The position numbers and the translations under genes are program-made. Positions 1 through 7,945 of a DNA stretch of 20,365 nt are shown here, piece after piece. The notes beneath the pieces are model-generated. The model worked only from the letters and a program-made list of their open reading frames with translations, had not been told where the DNA came from and did not search any database. Source of the DNA: Apostichopus californicus (taxonomy: Eukaryota; Echinodermata; Holothuroidea; Aspidochirotida; Stichopodidae). Position 1 is the first letter of the stretch. Each line of letters starts with the position of its first letter. The stretch covers positions 1 through 20,365 of the forward strand of contig JAIPMN010007068.1 of assembly GCA_020650975.1 (NCBI GenBank), in the 5' to 3' direction.

Positions 1-21
1 CTGGGCAAATTTAGCAATTAA

Positions 22-43
22 CCCCCACCCCCCCCCCCCGCCC
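22..43. repeat. Poly-C tract
   Basis: C-rich run with single interruptions. Similar tracts occur at 769-780, 6120-6133, 11811-11825 and 16340-16354. They are simple-sequence features and possible assembly weak points. Confidence 0.9.
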
Positions 44-212
44 CTTCTTTGAAATCCTGTGCACGTCTGCTAATGTAGCTCAAGAAATAGCTATGGTAAA
101 CGTGTGTAAAATAATCATATATATGTTATAGTCCAGTCAATAGTTAAACCTTTGGTACAGAATAACGTACTTAATTTAAATAAATGGAATCTTTTGAAGT
201 AAATATACAAAC

Positions 213-260
213 CTGATTGTCGTAGGTCTATCTCCTCAGCCTGGTATTCGTAACTTCCAT
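213..260 (-). CDS. Exon 21: last exon visible in the window
   Basis: Acceptor atttaacag, donor GTTTGT (weak), 48 nt, phase 1-1. Junction residue D, then GSYEYQAEEIDLRQS. It ends in an open phase, so at least one more exon must lie below position 1. No further exon is supported in 1-212. Confidence 0.8.
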
Positions 261-629
261 CTGTTAAATAAATATATATTTGAATAATTATAGCAAAGGA
301 CAGACTGTTTCCCAGAGTTGCTCCATAAACATTCATCAAACGGCGAAAATAAAGACGCATGCGTACACTTCTCATCGAAAATTGTAAGAAAATACTTCCA
401 AGTGTGATTGTATAAAATGTTCATATAATTCTTATATCTCGATAATCGATAGCATACTTCGTAGGGAATTTTAATATTTCGATCGAACGACTTACGAAAA
501 TTCAATCTTCGTGATGTTTCTGTCAATGTTTGTTACAAATGTTGTTTTGTGTGATATGGATAATAATGTGATGAATGTTTCTAACATGGCTATACATATA
601 TAGTTTAATTAAGATGAGTAAAGTATTAC

Positions 630-674
630 CATTCGTAGTCGTTTCAGACAAACTGTGGCTGTAGTAAGTATCAT
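630..674 (-). CDS. Exon 20: Ser/Thr/Tyr tail module
   Basis: Acceptor tgtttatag, donor GTAATA, 45 nt, phase 1-1. Junction residue D, then DTYYSHSLSETTTN. Confidence 0.82.
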
Positions 675-727
675 CTATAAACAAGAAAATACAAAAAAAT
701 ACGATATTTAAATTGTCAGGACTTAAC

Positions 728-754
728 CTTTAGAAGGTTCTGCCTGCCCCTCCC
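728..754 (-). CDS. Possible 27-nt micro-exon between exons 19 and 20
   Basis: Acceptor tgcctttctag, donor GTTAAG (weak), 27 nt, phase 1-1 like all the others: junction residue G, then EGQAEPSK. It lies next to a C/G tract. Matching phase could be chance (about one in nine). Omission leaves the frame unaffected. Confidence 0.3.
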
Positions 755-917
755 CTAGAAAGGCATTGCCCCCCCCCCCCGAAAAAATACAATGAATGAC
801 TACATGATTGCATTAGAAAAGGTTTTTTTTTCGCTTTTAGATGAATCCTTTAATGGTTAAGGGAGATACAAACTCCAACAGAAGAGTACTGTTTATTCGA
901 TATCGATTCATAATTAC

Positions 918-968
918 CTGTGCGGGTCGATTGGCTTGATGACGTCACTACACTGGATGAAACTCCAT
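918..968 (-). CDS. Exon 19: Ser-rich D-GVSS tail module
   Basis: Acceptor gtcttatatag, donor GTAATT, 51 nt, phase 1-1. Junction residue D, then GVSSSVVTSSSQSTRT. Same length and same first residues as exon 13. Confidence 0.84.
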
Positions 969-1272
969 CTATATAAGACAAGAATATGGTATTAGAAGGG
1001 CACTACTAAAAAGCAAATCAACAAAGCAACACCAACAACGTATATAATATAGCCAACTATCATATCCCATTGACCATGCTGAGATATATATATATATCGG
1101 TACAAGCGCGAGGGTATCATAAAATTTATTGATCTATATTTATTAATATTAAGGTATTCACGATCCTCAGAGTAACATCATATTTCGAAATTAATTAATT
1201 ATGATACGAATATTAATTGTAATATATCACTAAATGACTGAATCAATATTATTTCTGATAAAAATCACTCAC

Positions 1273-1320
1273 CAGTTGAGATTCGCTGATCCTGATATAC
1301 TGTAGTTGTGACGTCTTCAT
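1273..1320 (-). CDS. Exon 18: Thr/Gln tail module
   Basis: Acceptor tttacctccag, donor GTGAGT, 48 nt, phase 1-1. Junction residue D, then EDVTTTVYQDQRIST. Confidence 0.86.
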
Positions 1321-1609
1321 CTGGAGGTAAATACAAAAGGGTTAGAAGTAATTATTATATTTTGATACCTGCAAGCTTCGAAACACAATCTTTAATACAA
1401 AATGTTTGTCACTTCAAGTGATTTACATTTTCTCATTTACCGTACCTGATACAGTAGGTACATAACAATATAAAATAATAGAAACAAGAGTGTGAAAGGT
1501 TAATTGTTTTTCTGACTTTTGAAGCAAAATAAGACTATTACTTTCGTCAATATTAGATTACATAAAGACAGCTTAGACATTAAGGTTAACGGTCTTTACT
1601 AAACCATAC

Positions 1610-1663
1610 CTGATACAGTTTCCTCCGCGCCACTCTGTGTTTGAGACTGACAGGATGTCCCGT
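1610..1663 (-). CDS. Exon 17: Ser/Gln-rich tail module
   Basis: Acceptor tttatcctcag (identical over 11 bases to that of exon 2), donor GTATGG, 54 nt, phase 1-1. Junction residue D, then GTSCQSQTQSGAEETVS. A partial echo of its 3' end and donor lies at 1440-1456 in the next intron. Confidence 0.84.
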
Positions 1664-1991
1664 CTGAGGATAAAAATATTTAAATCAGTTCATTTCAAAA
1701 CTACAATTTGTAAAACCTCATTACTGTCATTCGGTTCATGTGTTCGTATTTTTATCCTGCTTTACAGGAAAACTGTTTATAGTACATATAGTGCATATAT
1801 TTCGGTCAGTGTAGCAAATTTAATACCAAAATATGGAAACATAAGAACATAACAACAAATTAAATAACTTTAATATACGAGTTTCGAAGTTAAACTTTAT
1901 TATCTTTTGAAGTCTTTAACTTTAAGAAGAGCAGATCTTGTTATGTTAAGATTAATTTCATTCATATTTGATATAAATAAATCCAACTCAC

Positions 1992-2045
1992 CACTAATAC
2001 TGGTCTGCAAACTGAATTGTTTGTTTGTTGTTGTTTGCTTTCCAG
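1992..2045 (-). CDS. Exon 16: Thr/Asn/Gln tail module
   Basis: Acceptor cttgttttag, donor GTGAGT, 54 nt, phase 1-1. Junction residue A, then GKQTTTNKQFSLQTSIS. Confidence 0.85.
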
Positions 2046-2250
2046 CTAAAACAAGGAGGAAAAAAAAAGATAAATTTGTCAACTATACTGTATGGCGTTC
2101 CATAAACTATAACAGTTAACAATGATGAACTGACAAGAGGAAGGTTATATATGTATTCACGACATTATCAAAGGTATGGATTTCTTTCCATCGCTGTGCG
2201 ATCGTATTTCAATGCATGTATATCAATGACAGAGGTATATAGCTACTTAC

Positions 2251-2304
2251 CTACTACAGTGTTATCAGTGATGTGGCTTAGCTCTTCCTTACCAATCCCA
2301 AAAA
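2251..2304 (-). CDS. Exon 15: tail module with fewer Ser/Thr
   Basis: Acceptor tcgttcacag, donor GTAAGT, 54 nt, phase 1-1. Junction residue V, then FGIGKEELSHITDNTVV. It differs from its neighbours in being less polar. Confidence 0.82.
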
Positions 2305-2594
2305 CTGTGAACGAAGAGAGTAATTTACAACAAATTTTTGATTATTTAATAATTACAAATGTAACCGTATCGAAATTATACTGAAGCAGTGTACGTTACA
2401 ACTTCCACGATTATGTTTTGTACAGTGATGAAGAGTAGGGTGGGTGGACTGGTGGGAAGATGAGAAAATTTGCTAAACACATTATTATGTTGATGAGAAG
2501 CTAATTATGTCTTATGATTGTTTCAAACATAAATTAATTAATAATTATATGAAATAATAAATAATAATAAAATAATGGACAGTAGGTTACTCAC

Positions 2595-2645
2595 CAGAGT
2601 AATCACACTGTTGAATGTCCTGTGTATGGGTGATAGTTTGTCCGT
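2595..2645 (-). CDS. Exon 14: Gln/Thr-rich tail module
   Basis: Acceptor ctgtttacag, donor GTGAGT, 51 nt, phase 1-1. Junction residue D, then GQTITHTQDIQQCDYS. Confidence 0.87.
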
Positions 2646-2771
2646 CTGTAAACAGAGAATATATTACGTAACATCATAATATAACAGACTAATAGGAAAA
2701 CAAAGGTATTATTAATGAATAAGAATACTCGATATTTAAGATAAATTCTAATTTGATATTCATGGTTCCTT

Positions 2772-2795
2772 ATCATTATTATTATTATTATTATA
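2772..2795. repeat. ATT microsatellite in an intron
   Basis: A run of ATT/TTA triplets lies directly downstream of exon 13 on the minus strand, about 20 bases past its weak donor. Confidence 0.85.
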
Positions 2796-2812
2796 TATTT
2801 GAAATTACCAAC

Positions 2813-2863
2813 CTTCGGTTTGAGTTATCTTATTCGCCTTCAGTTGGTATGAAGACACCCCAT
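2813..2863 (-). CDS. Exon 13: D-GVSS tail module
   Basis: Acceptor tttctctgacag, donor GTTGGT (weak), 51 nt, phase 1-1. Junction residue D, then GVSSYQLKANKITQTE. It starts like exon 19 (D-GVSS), suggesting origin by exon duplication. The weak donor makes regulated skipping plausible. Confidence 0.8.
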
Positions 2864-3157
2864 CTGTCAGAGAAATGAGAGAGGAATCCATTAATATCGC
2901 TTAAACAATATACTCACAGAAAAGGTCACAGTATCGATAACTTTAAGGCTATATGTTTACTTGTTGTAATAGTCAAGGAGTCGTAATAGCTCCATGAAGT
3001 AATCCTTCCCACACCACTGTTTGTCCCTTTCTAAACCTCCAGATGATACGGTATATTTTGAGCATAAGTTACCAGCTCCACCCCACCCCACCATCAAATG
3101 AACATCCAAAGAGAAACACCCTGGTAATGACATGTGACACAATATGGCGACACTTAC

Positions 3158-3205
3158 CAGTCCAATGGTACATGTATTTGGTAGCTGTCTTGGTACCGGT
3201 TGGAT
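3158..3205 (-). CDS. Exon 12: Thr/Lys/Tyr tail module
   Basis: Acceptor atttctttcag, donor GTAAGT, 48 nt, phase 1-1. Junction residue D, then PTGTKTATKYMYHWT. Confidence 0.87.
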
Positions 3206-3320
3206 CTGAAAGAAATATGGAGAAGCATTTTGAAGTAATAATTTCAAAAGTATGGGTTAGAATTTAAACTACAAATCAATCAAAACTCCTTGATGTAAAC
3301 AAACAATCTATTTTTCTCAC

Positions 3321-3359
3321 CTGTTAGAGTTTCCTCGGTGTTTTGGATCTGATCTGGGC
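3321..3359 (-). CDS. Exon 11: shortest tail module (39 nt)
   Basis: Acceptor ctctttgcag, donor GTGAGA, 39 nt, phase 1-1. Junction residue G, then PDQIQNTEETLT. The flanking introns are short (115 and 183 nt). Confidence 0.85.
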
Positions 3360-3542
3360 CTGCAAAGAGTGTCAAATTAGGTTATATTTGAAAACAGTCA
3401 AGAAGACTTTCATTATCTCAGATTTACTACATTGAGTAGAAATTATGGAAAGTAATGAAAGATTGACATTTAAATTTTCAAATTAATTGAGTATTAACTT
3501 TTCTTGCGCACAATACGTAAATCCTTTTCTCTCATTACTCAC

Positions 3543-3587
3543 CAGTTGCACTTTTGAAGGTATACTGGTAGTAAGTCAGGGTGTAAC
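3543..3587 (-). CDS. Exon 10: Tyr/Thr-rich tail module
   Basis: Acceptor catttttcag, donor GTGAGT, 45 nt, phase 1-1. Junction residue G, then YTLTYYQYTFKSAT. Confidence 0.85.
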
Positions 3588-3776
3588 CTGAAAAATGAAA
3601 AATGTGACTTTTCTCGTCAAAATGTTTTACCGACTGATAAATATTTAATATGGGACTGCAGAGACTTCCCCAAGTGACCCCCACCATACAGTGTTGAAAA
3701 AGAAGATATACCTAATTGCTTTAATATAATGTAACCATATATTATAGCCTACCGACTACAGTGAGTGTTAATTTAC

Positions 3777-3824
3777 CTTCACATCTCGTTGTTGTGGTCT
3801 GTTGAGAGTGTTGGCCCTGAATAT
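3777..3824 (-). CDS. Exon 9: Gln/Thr-rich tail module
   Basis: Acceptor cgctgcag, donor GTAAAT, 48 nt, phase 1-1. Junction residue D, then IQGQHSQQTTTTRCE. An alternative AG at 3818-3817 would put a stop in the frame, which supports the acceptor chosen here. Confidence 0.82.
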
Positions 3825-4056
3825 CTGCAGCGTGAATAAAATTGGGGAAGATTTTATAAAATCAGCTTAAAAATTTATGACATCGATAGTTTGTTTTCTT
3901 CCCTTTTCTTAGGTTTTACTTATTGGCGATGTACTGTGCACCAAGTTCTTTTTCTCAAGTTCCATGCAATGCAGTATTGACTAAAAGCATATCGTTTATA
4001 ATATACAAAAGTCACGAAAATGATGAAGTACTGTATGGAAACAAAATATATCTTAC

Positions 4057-4125
4057 CAGACCAGGTAGAGGTAGTATCATCTTGTTGATGCATCTCGAAG
4101 GTAGCAGGGGTCGTGTTCTGCTCGA
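4057..4125 (-). CDS. Exon 8: first Thr/Gln-rich tail module
   Basis: Acceptor attttgtag, donor GTAAGA, 69 nt, phase 1-1, 22 full codons. Junction residue V; the peptide begins EQNTTPATFEMHQQDD and ends in a Thr-rich stretch with a single Trp (TTSTWS). It marks the change to low-complexity polar sequence and is the longest tail module. Confidence 0.88.
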
Positions 4126-4340
4126 CTACAAAATAAAATATATAATCAAGTGATGGTCTGACGAAAAATATTAAATTGTAAATGGTTTTAATATTCAATA
4201 TCTTTAGTATACAAATCGCAAAAGAATTTCACATATTTAGTCTGTAGAGATATTTTAGTCTGAGAGATAATGCAATGAATCGAGGCAATGACTCGACTCA
4301 CGATGACTTGCCGATTTTATGGTGGAATGACTCGTGATAC

Positions 4341-4590
4341 AGATCACGAATGTAAGTAAACATATTAAGATCACGAATGTAAGTAACCATATACAGAACA
4401 CGATTGTAGGTAACCACATACAGAACACGAATGTAAGTAACCATATTCAGATCACGATTGTAAGTAACCATATTCAAATCACGAATGTAAGTAACCATAT
4501 TCAGAACACGAATGTGAGTAACCATATTCAGATCACGAATGTAAGTAACCATATTCAGAACACGAATGTTAGTAACCATATTCAGATCAC
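4341..4590. repeat. 27-bp intronic minisatellite, about nine copies
   Basis: Unit close to ATCACGAATGTAAGTAACCA plus TATTCAG, repeated without spacers in the intron between exons 7 and 8. Copies differ at a few positions (ATCACG/AACACG, AATG/ATTG). Because 27 is a multiple of three, both strands show long open frames (4334-4600, 4298-4633) that are artefacts of the repeat. Each unit contains GTAAGT on the plus strand, antisense to the gene. Confidence 0.95.
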
Positions 4591-4639
4591 ATGTCATTAA
4601 GTGTGTAGCAAGAGTGGATGAGGTGAGAGGCATGGTAAC

Positions 4640-4675
4640 GAGGAGAGAGAGGCTGTGAGTGTGTGTATGTGTGTT
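4640..4675. repeat. GT-rich simple sequence in intron 7
   Basis: Purine run GAGGAGAGAGAGG followed by GTGAGTGTGTGTATGTGTGT, adjoining the 27-bp minisatellite in the same intron. Confidence 0.7.
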
Positions 4676-4760
4676 CTGATACTACAGTGGCAATTAATAT
4701 CCAGTTAAGTTTACGGCATTCAGTTAAGACAACAATGGGGCCTCTCTTTAAAAAACTCAC

Positions 4761-4820
4761 CATGAGGTAAATTAATGATCCCAAAGTAATCGCTTGGAAT
4801 CAGTAACATTCTCTCAGGAT
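4761..4820 (-). CDS. Exon 7: last exon of the conventional part
   Basis: Acceptor cctttcag, donor GTGAGT, 60 nt, phase 1-1. Junction residue D, then PERMLLIPSDYFGIINLPH. It is the last exon with ordered-looking, hydrophobic-containing sequence. A 635-nt intron holding a minisatellite separates it from the Ser/Thr/Gln-rich tail modules. Confidence 0.88.
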
Positions 4821-4968
4821 CTGAAAGGAAAGATGAAGTACAAATAATGAAAATATGAAATGATAATAAACGGGTAGTATGCCCAAAAGTGTTTAATGAG
4901 TTTTACGTACAATCTCGTTCGTCTTAAATATTTTGGGTATACTGTACTACGTATAAAGTTCAACTTAC

Positions 4969-5022
4969 CGTTCTTGTGATCGAGAGGAACACATGAAGGA
5001 AGGTCTTGAATGAGGCGTTCTG
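4969..5022 (-). CDS. Exon 6: 54-nt exon with tandem (NAGNAG) acceptor
   Basis: Acceptor ctttactgcagcag, donor GTAAGT, 54 nt, phase 1-1. Junction residue A, then ERLIQDLPSCVPLDHKN. Two AGs three bases apart allow the exon to start at 5022 or 5019. The second choice drops one residue (A-E becomes E). Confidence 0.88.
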
Positions 5023-5172
5023 CTGCAGTAAAGAAAGAAAAGAACCATATAAGCAACAATTAACAACTATTTCAAACCGTCATCATAAAACCAGTTAAAT
5101 GGTTTTGTGTTCATTTAAATAAAGTATATTGTACCCATATTTCTTTCAATACAAGAAGTCATAGTAACTCAC

Positions 5173-5241
5173 CTTCAAGTTTTGCCAGCATAAAATCAGG
5201 ATAAAGTCTTAGCTGGTCTTGCATCGTAAGATCAAGATAGC
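5173..5241 (-). CDS. Exon 5: Leu-rich helix-like 69-nt exon
   Basis: Acceptor cctattcag, donor GTGAGT, 69 nt, phase 1-1, 22 full codons. It begins YLDLTMQDQLRLYPD and ends AKLE. Spaced Leu, Met and charged residues suggest an amphipathic helix running on into exon 6. No known domain is recognised. Confidence 0.88.
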
Positions 5242-5428
5242 CTGAATAGGAGTAAAATGTTAATTAACAACAATATAGTTTAATAAAGTTTGAATTTAAT
5301 ATGTATGTGATCTTGTTTTATGAATGGTCAGCGAACCACAATATTTTTTAATAAATGAGATACTTGACTATTTGTTTTAACGTGAAAATTAGTATTCATT
5401 ATGTAAAGGAAGAGATGATTACACTTAC

Positions 5429-5464
5429 TGTTAAAAAGATCTTCACGCATGCGCAGGGTTTGCT
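5429..5464 (-). CDS. Exon 4: charged helix-like 36-nt exon
   Basis: Acceptor with an uninterrupted T tract (ttttttttag), donor GTAAGT, 36 nt. Junction residue E, then QTLRMREDLFN. This is the only exon that ends in A rather than G, so its junction with exon 5 reads A|GC = Ser. The phase still fits. Confidence 0.8.
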
Positions 5465-5773
5465 CTAAAAAAAAGAAGGGAGTTTCCATATATATGTGAA
5501 AGTGACATTATCTGAGCATTAATGTTATTAAGTGACACACACGCATACACACAAAAATGAAATCAAGCACGGAAGAAGTTAAAAACATCCATCGAAACTT
5601 AAATTATTTATGAATTTCTTGCCCGATAAACCGTGAAAGGACGATGAATGGTTCGGATGTTTGTAATTAGAGGGCGGTAGCAAAATTAACAGCCGTCGGT
5701 CATGGAATTGTATCTGAATGCTAAGTTATTGTAAAGTACTGTGGAAACTAGAAAAATAAAGTTGGAGAAATAC

Positions 5774-5806
5774 CTGATGGAAAGCAAAGGAGCGAAGAAA
5801 CATTTT
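5774..5806 (-). CDS. Exon 3: short 33-nt exon
   Basis: Acceptor ctcaccgaag (AAG type, modest pyrimidine tract), donor GTATTT, 33 nt, phase 1-1. Junction residue E, then NVSSLLCFPS, which includes an N-x-S sequon. A similar peptide is encoded by a possible duplicate exon at 6012-6076. The splice sites are weaker than those of its neighbours. Confidence 0.65.
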
Positions 5807-6011
5807 CTTCGGTGAGGGAAATTCCCGAGTGAAGGGTTTCCGTTTTCGATCTATGTAGGTGAAAACAGTAATAAGAACGATGGTTAAACTACATAGCTTT
5901 ACTTAGAATCGGAATACATGACTATCACGTCACCATGTACCTTGGAAGGGGTCCGGTGGGGTGGAGGGGGAATATGAGAGTGTATGGTCGTCTCATTGTT
6001 ACCTTACTCAC

Positions 6012-6076
6012 CGTGGAAGGAAAAAAACAGAGAATCATACCAGGAGAATGATTAACTATATACACATACCTCGATT
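6012..6076 (-). CDS. Candidate frame-breaking duplicate of exon 3
   Basis: Acceptor aaaactttcag, strong donor GTGAGTAAGG, 65 nt. It starts in the common phase (junction residue E) and encodes SRYVYIVNHSPGMILCFF followed by PST. Its end resembles exon 3 (LLCFPS against ILCFFPS). Unlike all the other exons it ends at a codon boundary, so inclusion would shift the frame and meet a stop in exon 5. It could be a relic duplicate, an unproductive (poison) exon, or chance. Confidence 0.3.
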
Positions 6077-6279
6077 CTGAAAGTTTTCCTCTCCTTACCC
6101 TGTAAGCTACCATAGGATCCCCCTCCCCCCCCCATCCATCCCGTCCAATCCGAATTATTATTGGAGGCACTGGTCAATATATTATATTCTATTCCTCTAT
6201 TTAATGGATCTATTAATGACGTGATATAAATGCTCGCCCATAATTGGATGACGTAATTTGACTTTGACCTACACCTTAC

Positions 6280-6330
6280 CTTGAAACGGAGGACGGTACC
6301 CGTAACATCCTTCTGGGAGGATGTATTGAG
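6280..6330 (-). CDS. Exon 2: Cys/Tyr/Pro-containing module
   Basis: Acceptor tttatcctcag, donor GTAAGG, 51 nt, phase 1-1. Junction residue A, then QYILPEGCYGYRPPFQ. The frame joins exon 1 and exon 3 without a stop. Together with the Cys in exon 3 it could form a short disulfide-bounded loop, which is inference. Confidence 0.85.
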
Positions 6331-7304
6331 CTGAGGATAAACGAAAGTTGATCTGACTTACTATAAAGAATGAAATCAGTTTGTTTTAATGACTTGCCTT
6401 ATATTTTGGTTACAATATTGAATCATAGACATTGTATGCAGAGATCTGATATAAGTCTTGTTAGGCGTCACTATGGACGGGGTGTGTGCTGGGCTAATTG
6501 TTTTGTTTTGTTTAGTATACAAAGAAGAAACACTGTTGACTGAGATTAGTATTCATGTTACCAAGACAAATTGGACTCCTCAAGAGTAAGGAAGGGGCGG
6601 GTGGGGTAAGGAGATAGAACACTTGATGTGGAAGGGAGAGAGAAAGAGACCCAACCAACCTCCCTGTCGAACGAACTGAATATAGGGGACTTTAATGAAC
6701 GCTTTATAGAGCATTGAAAATTCAAATTATGATCGTTGGACAATCTTCTCTCAGTTATCTGCCTTCCCAATAATGACAATCGATGTTACATCCACCTACT
6801 TTAAAACACGTAGTTAATGAAATGCGTCGATCACATCCAGGTCCCCACATCACCTCACCCTTACCCCACCCCCTACACACCGTACCAAATTATGTGTTGA
6901 GATTGACCTATTAAGTGATGTCATGTTTTATCTGATTGGATTGTTTATGAAGCAAACATAATATTTGACAATCCTATTTTATAGGTATACGCTTTATTCG
7001 GACTTACAGTTACTGTATAACATTCGTAGAATGAAATCGTACACAAAGTTAATATTATGGCGTATGTAATATCCTGTAGGAATTGTATACACAAAGGGGT
7101 TCATAAAATAGAACAAAGTTAAAATGATATTTAACATGTGAGATGATGTCTAAATTGAACTAATTGTCCTATAAAGTTAGTATAATTTCTCAATGCGAGA
7201 AATTCCAAATAACTCGAGGACATCCCTTTGTATAGCGTTCCACATAAAATAACGACTTAAAATGGAAAAAAAAAACTATCATATATTTGTTGGTCTTAAC
7301 TTAC
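6331..7304. other. Largest intron of the traced gene
   Basis: 974 nt between exons 1 and 2. I see no further exon in the common phase, only AT-rich sequence, a GGGGCGGGTGGGG purine-rich patch near 6595 and a C-rich patch near 6860. Confidence 0.6.
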
Positions 7305-7415
7305 CTCGACCATTGGCCAGGAATTTGGTGAACTTCCTAGCCATGTAAGAGGAAGCATAGTAGCTTGCCAGTGAGAATGTAAAGAACATCTTGAGAAATC
7401 GCACAATAGACTTAT
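7305..7415 (-). CDS. Exon 1 of the traced series: hydrophobic/amphipathic segment (possible first exon)
   Basis: Acceptor gctcttcgttgaag, donor GTAAGT, 111 nt, phase 1-1, 36 full codons. It opens with KSIVRFLKMFFTFSLASYY and continues with a Lys/Arg-bearing stretch ending FLANGR. The first ~25 residues are rich in Phe, Leu, Ala, Tyr and Ser and could form a membrane-associated helix. The open frame continues upstream without a stop to ATG codons at 7446 and 7497, both with G at -3, so this may instead be the 5' coding exon with extra N-terminal residues such as MFILQLLFVE before the split Asp codon. It is followed by the longest intron of the gene (974 nt). Family not recognised. Confidence 0.75.
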
Positions 7416-7494
7416 CTTCAACGAAGAGCAATTGCAATATAAACATTACATTACATATATTATACCTTATAAATTTTATCGTTGTTGTCCATGT

Positions 7495-7600
7495 CATTTC
7501 TGTGTGACGTCACATGTACAGTAACGCTCGCGCAATGATCACACAAATACGCTCCGAGATCTGTTGTTGCGCTTTGGCCCATATATATACTATACAGAGA
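7495..7600 (-). promoter_or_regulatory. Possible promoter with TATA and CRE-like sites upstream of exon 1
   Basis: On the minus strand TATATATATGGG lies at about 7590-7578 and a palindromic GTGACGTCAC at 7513-7504, just before the ATG at 7497 that is in frame with exon 1. If the gene starts here, a start site near 7555 would give a short leader. The same TATA occurs in the second copy of the local tandem repeat (about 7812). No initiator is evident. Confidence 0.25.
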
Positions 7601-7945
7601 CCTGTTATTGCGCCTTGGTAACCGAATATGCGCACGTATACGCGCAAGTGGGCTCCATCGCTAATTATGTACGAACACTATGCAAGAAATCGTAAGGCCA
7701 GAACGTGTGTAGGCTTGTGCGTGTACAGTAACGCTCGCGCAATGATCACTCAGTGCTTTTCAACGAGTTACGCTCCGAGATCTGTTGTTGTGCTTCGAAA
7801 CATATATATACTATACGGATGCCTGTTATAGCACATCGGTAACTGAATACGCCCACGCATACGCTCAAGTTGGCTCCATCGCATTGTTCGTGCGGACGCA
7901 CTGCAAAAAATTATATAGTAAAAAACGTGTGTAGGCTTGTGCGTG
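7516..7945. repeat. Two-copy tandem repeat, unit ~207-220 bp
   Basis: The string GTACAGTAACGCTCGCGCAA begins at 7516 and again at 7723. The downstream blocks match in order (CGCTCCGAGATCTGTTGTTG, ATATATACTATACGGA-like, ACGCGCAAGT-like, GTGTGTAGGCTTGTGCGTGTAC). A third unit begins at 7943 but breaks off. TGACGTCA stands at both ends (7505, 7949). The block is richer in CpG than its surroundings. Confidence 0.85.

Larger units (their letters stand above)
213..7415 (-). other. Micro-exon array gene, 21 symmetric phase 1-1 exons, 3' end outside window
   Basis: Gene span, minus strand. Twenty-one exons bounded by AG and GT can be read from 7415 to 213. Their lengths, in transcript order, are 111, 51, 33, 36, 69, 54, 60, 69, 48, 45, 39, 48, 51, 51, 54, 54, 54, 48, 51, 45 and 48 nt, total 1119 nt, all multiples of three. 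Each starts with the last two bases of a codon and ends with the first base of the next, nearly always G, so the residue at each junction is D, G, A, V, E or S as set by the downstream exon. The joined frame has no stop. Exons 1-7 encode a conventional segment; exons 8-21 encode a 14-module Ser/Thr/Gln-rich tail. Introns are mostly 115-370 nt. The family is not recognised. The stop codon and last exons lie below position 1, and the true first exon is uncertain. What is seen is the splice pattern; that the gene is expressed and alternatively spliced is inference. Confidence 0.85.

Noticed and set aside
1637-1852. 71-codon plus-strand frame and similar short frames at 115, 1907, 2151, 3043 and 3923
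   Set aside because: They overlap real minus-strand exons or introns and show no coding character of their own.
2871-2945. Exon-like segment before a strong donor (TTTTCT|GTGAGTATA, minus strand) between exons 12 and 13
   Set aside because: Neither available acceptor gives a length that is a multiple of three in the common phase; kept only as a possible cryptic donor.
3777-3816. Alternative acceptor of exon 9 at ...ATTCAG|GGCC
   Set aside because: In the required phase it introduces a stop (TGA) before the donor.
4341-4590. CRISPR-like array
   Set aside because: The 27-bp units abut without unique spacers, and the DNA is clearly eukaryotic.
4298-4633. Long open frames on both strands (111 and 88 codons) with 9-residue periodic peptides
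   Set aside because: They arise from the 27-bp intronic minisatellite, whose unit length is a multiple of three.
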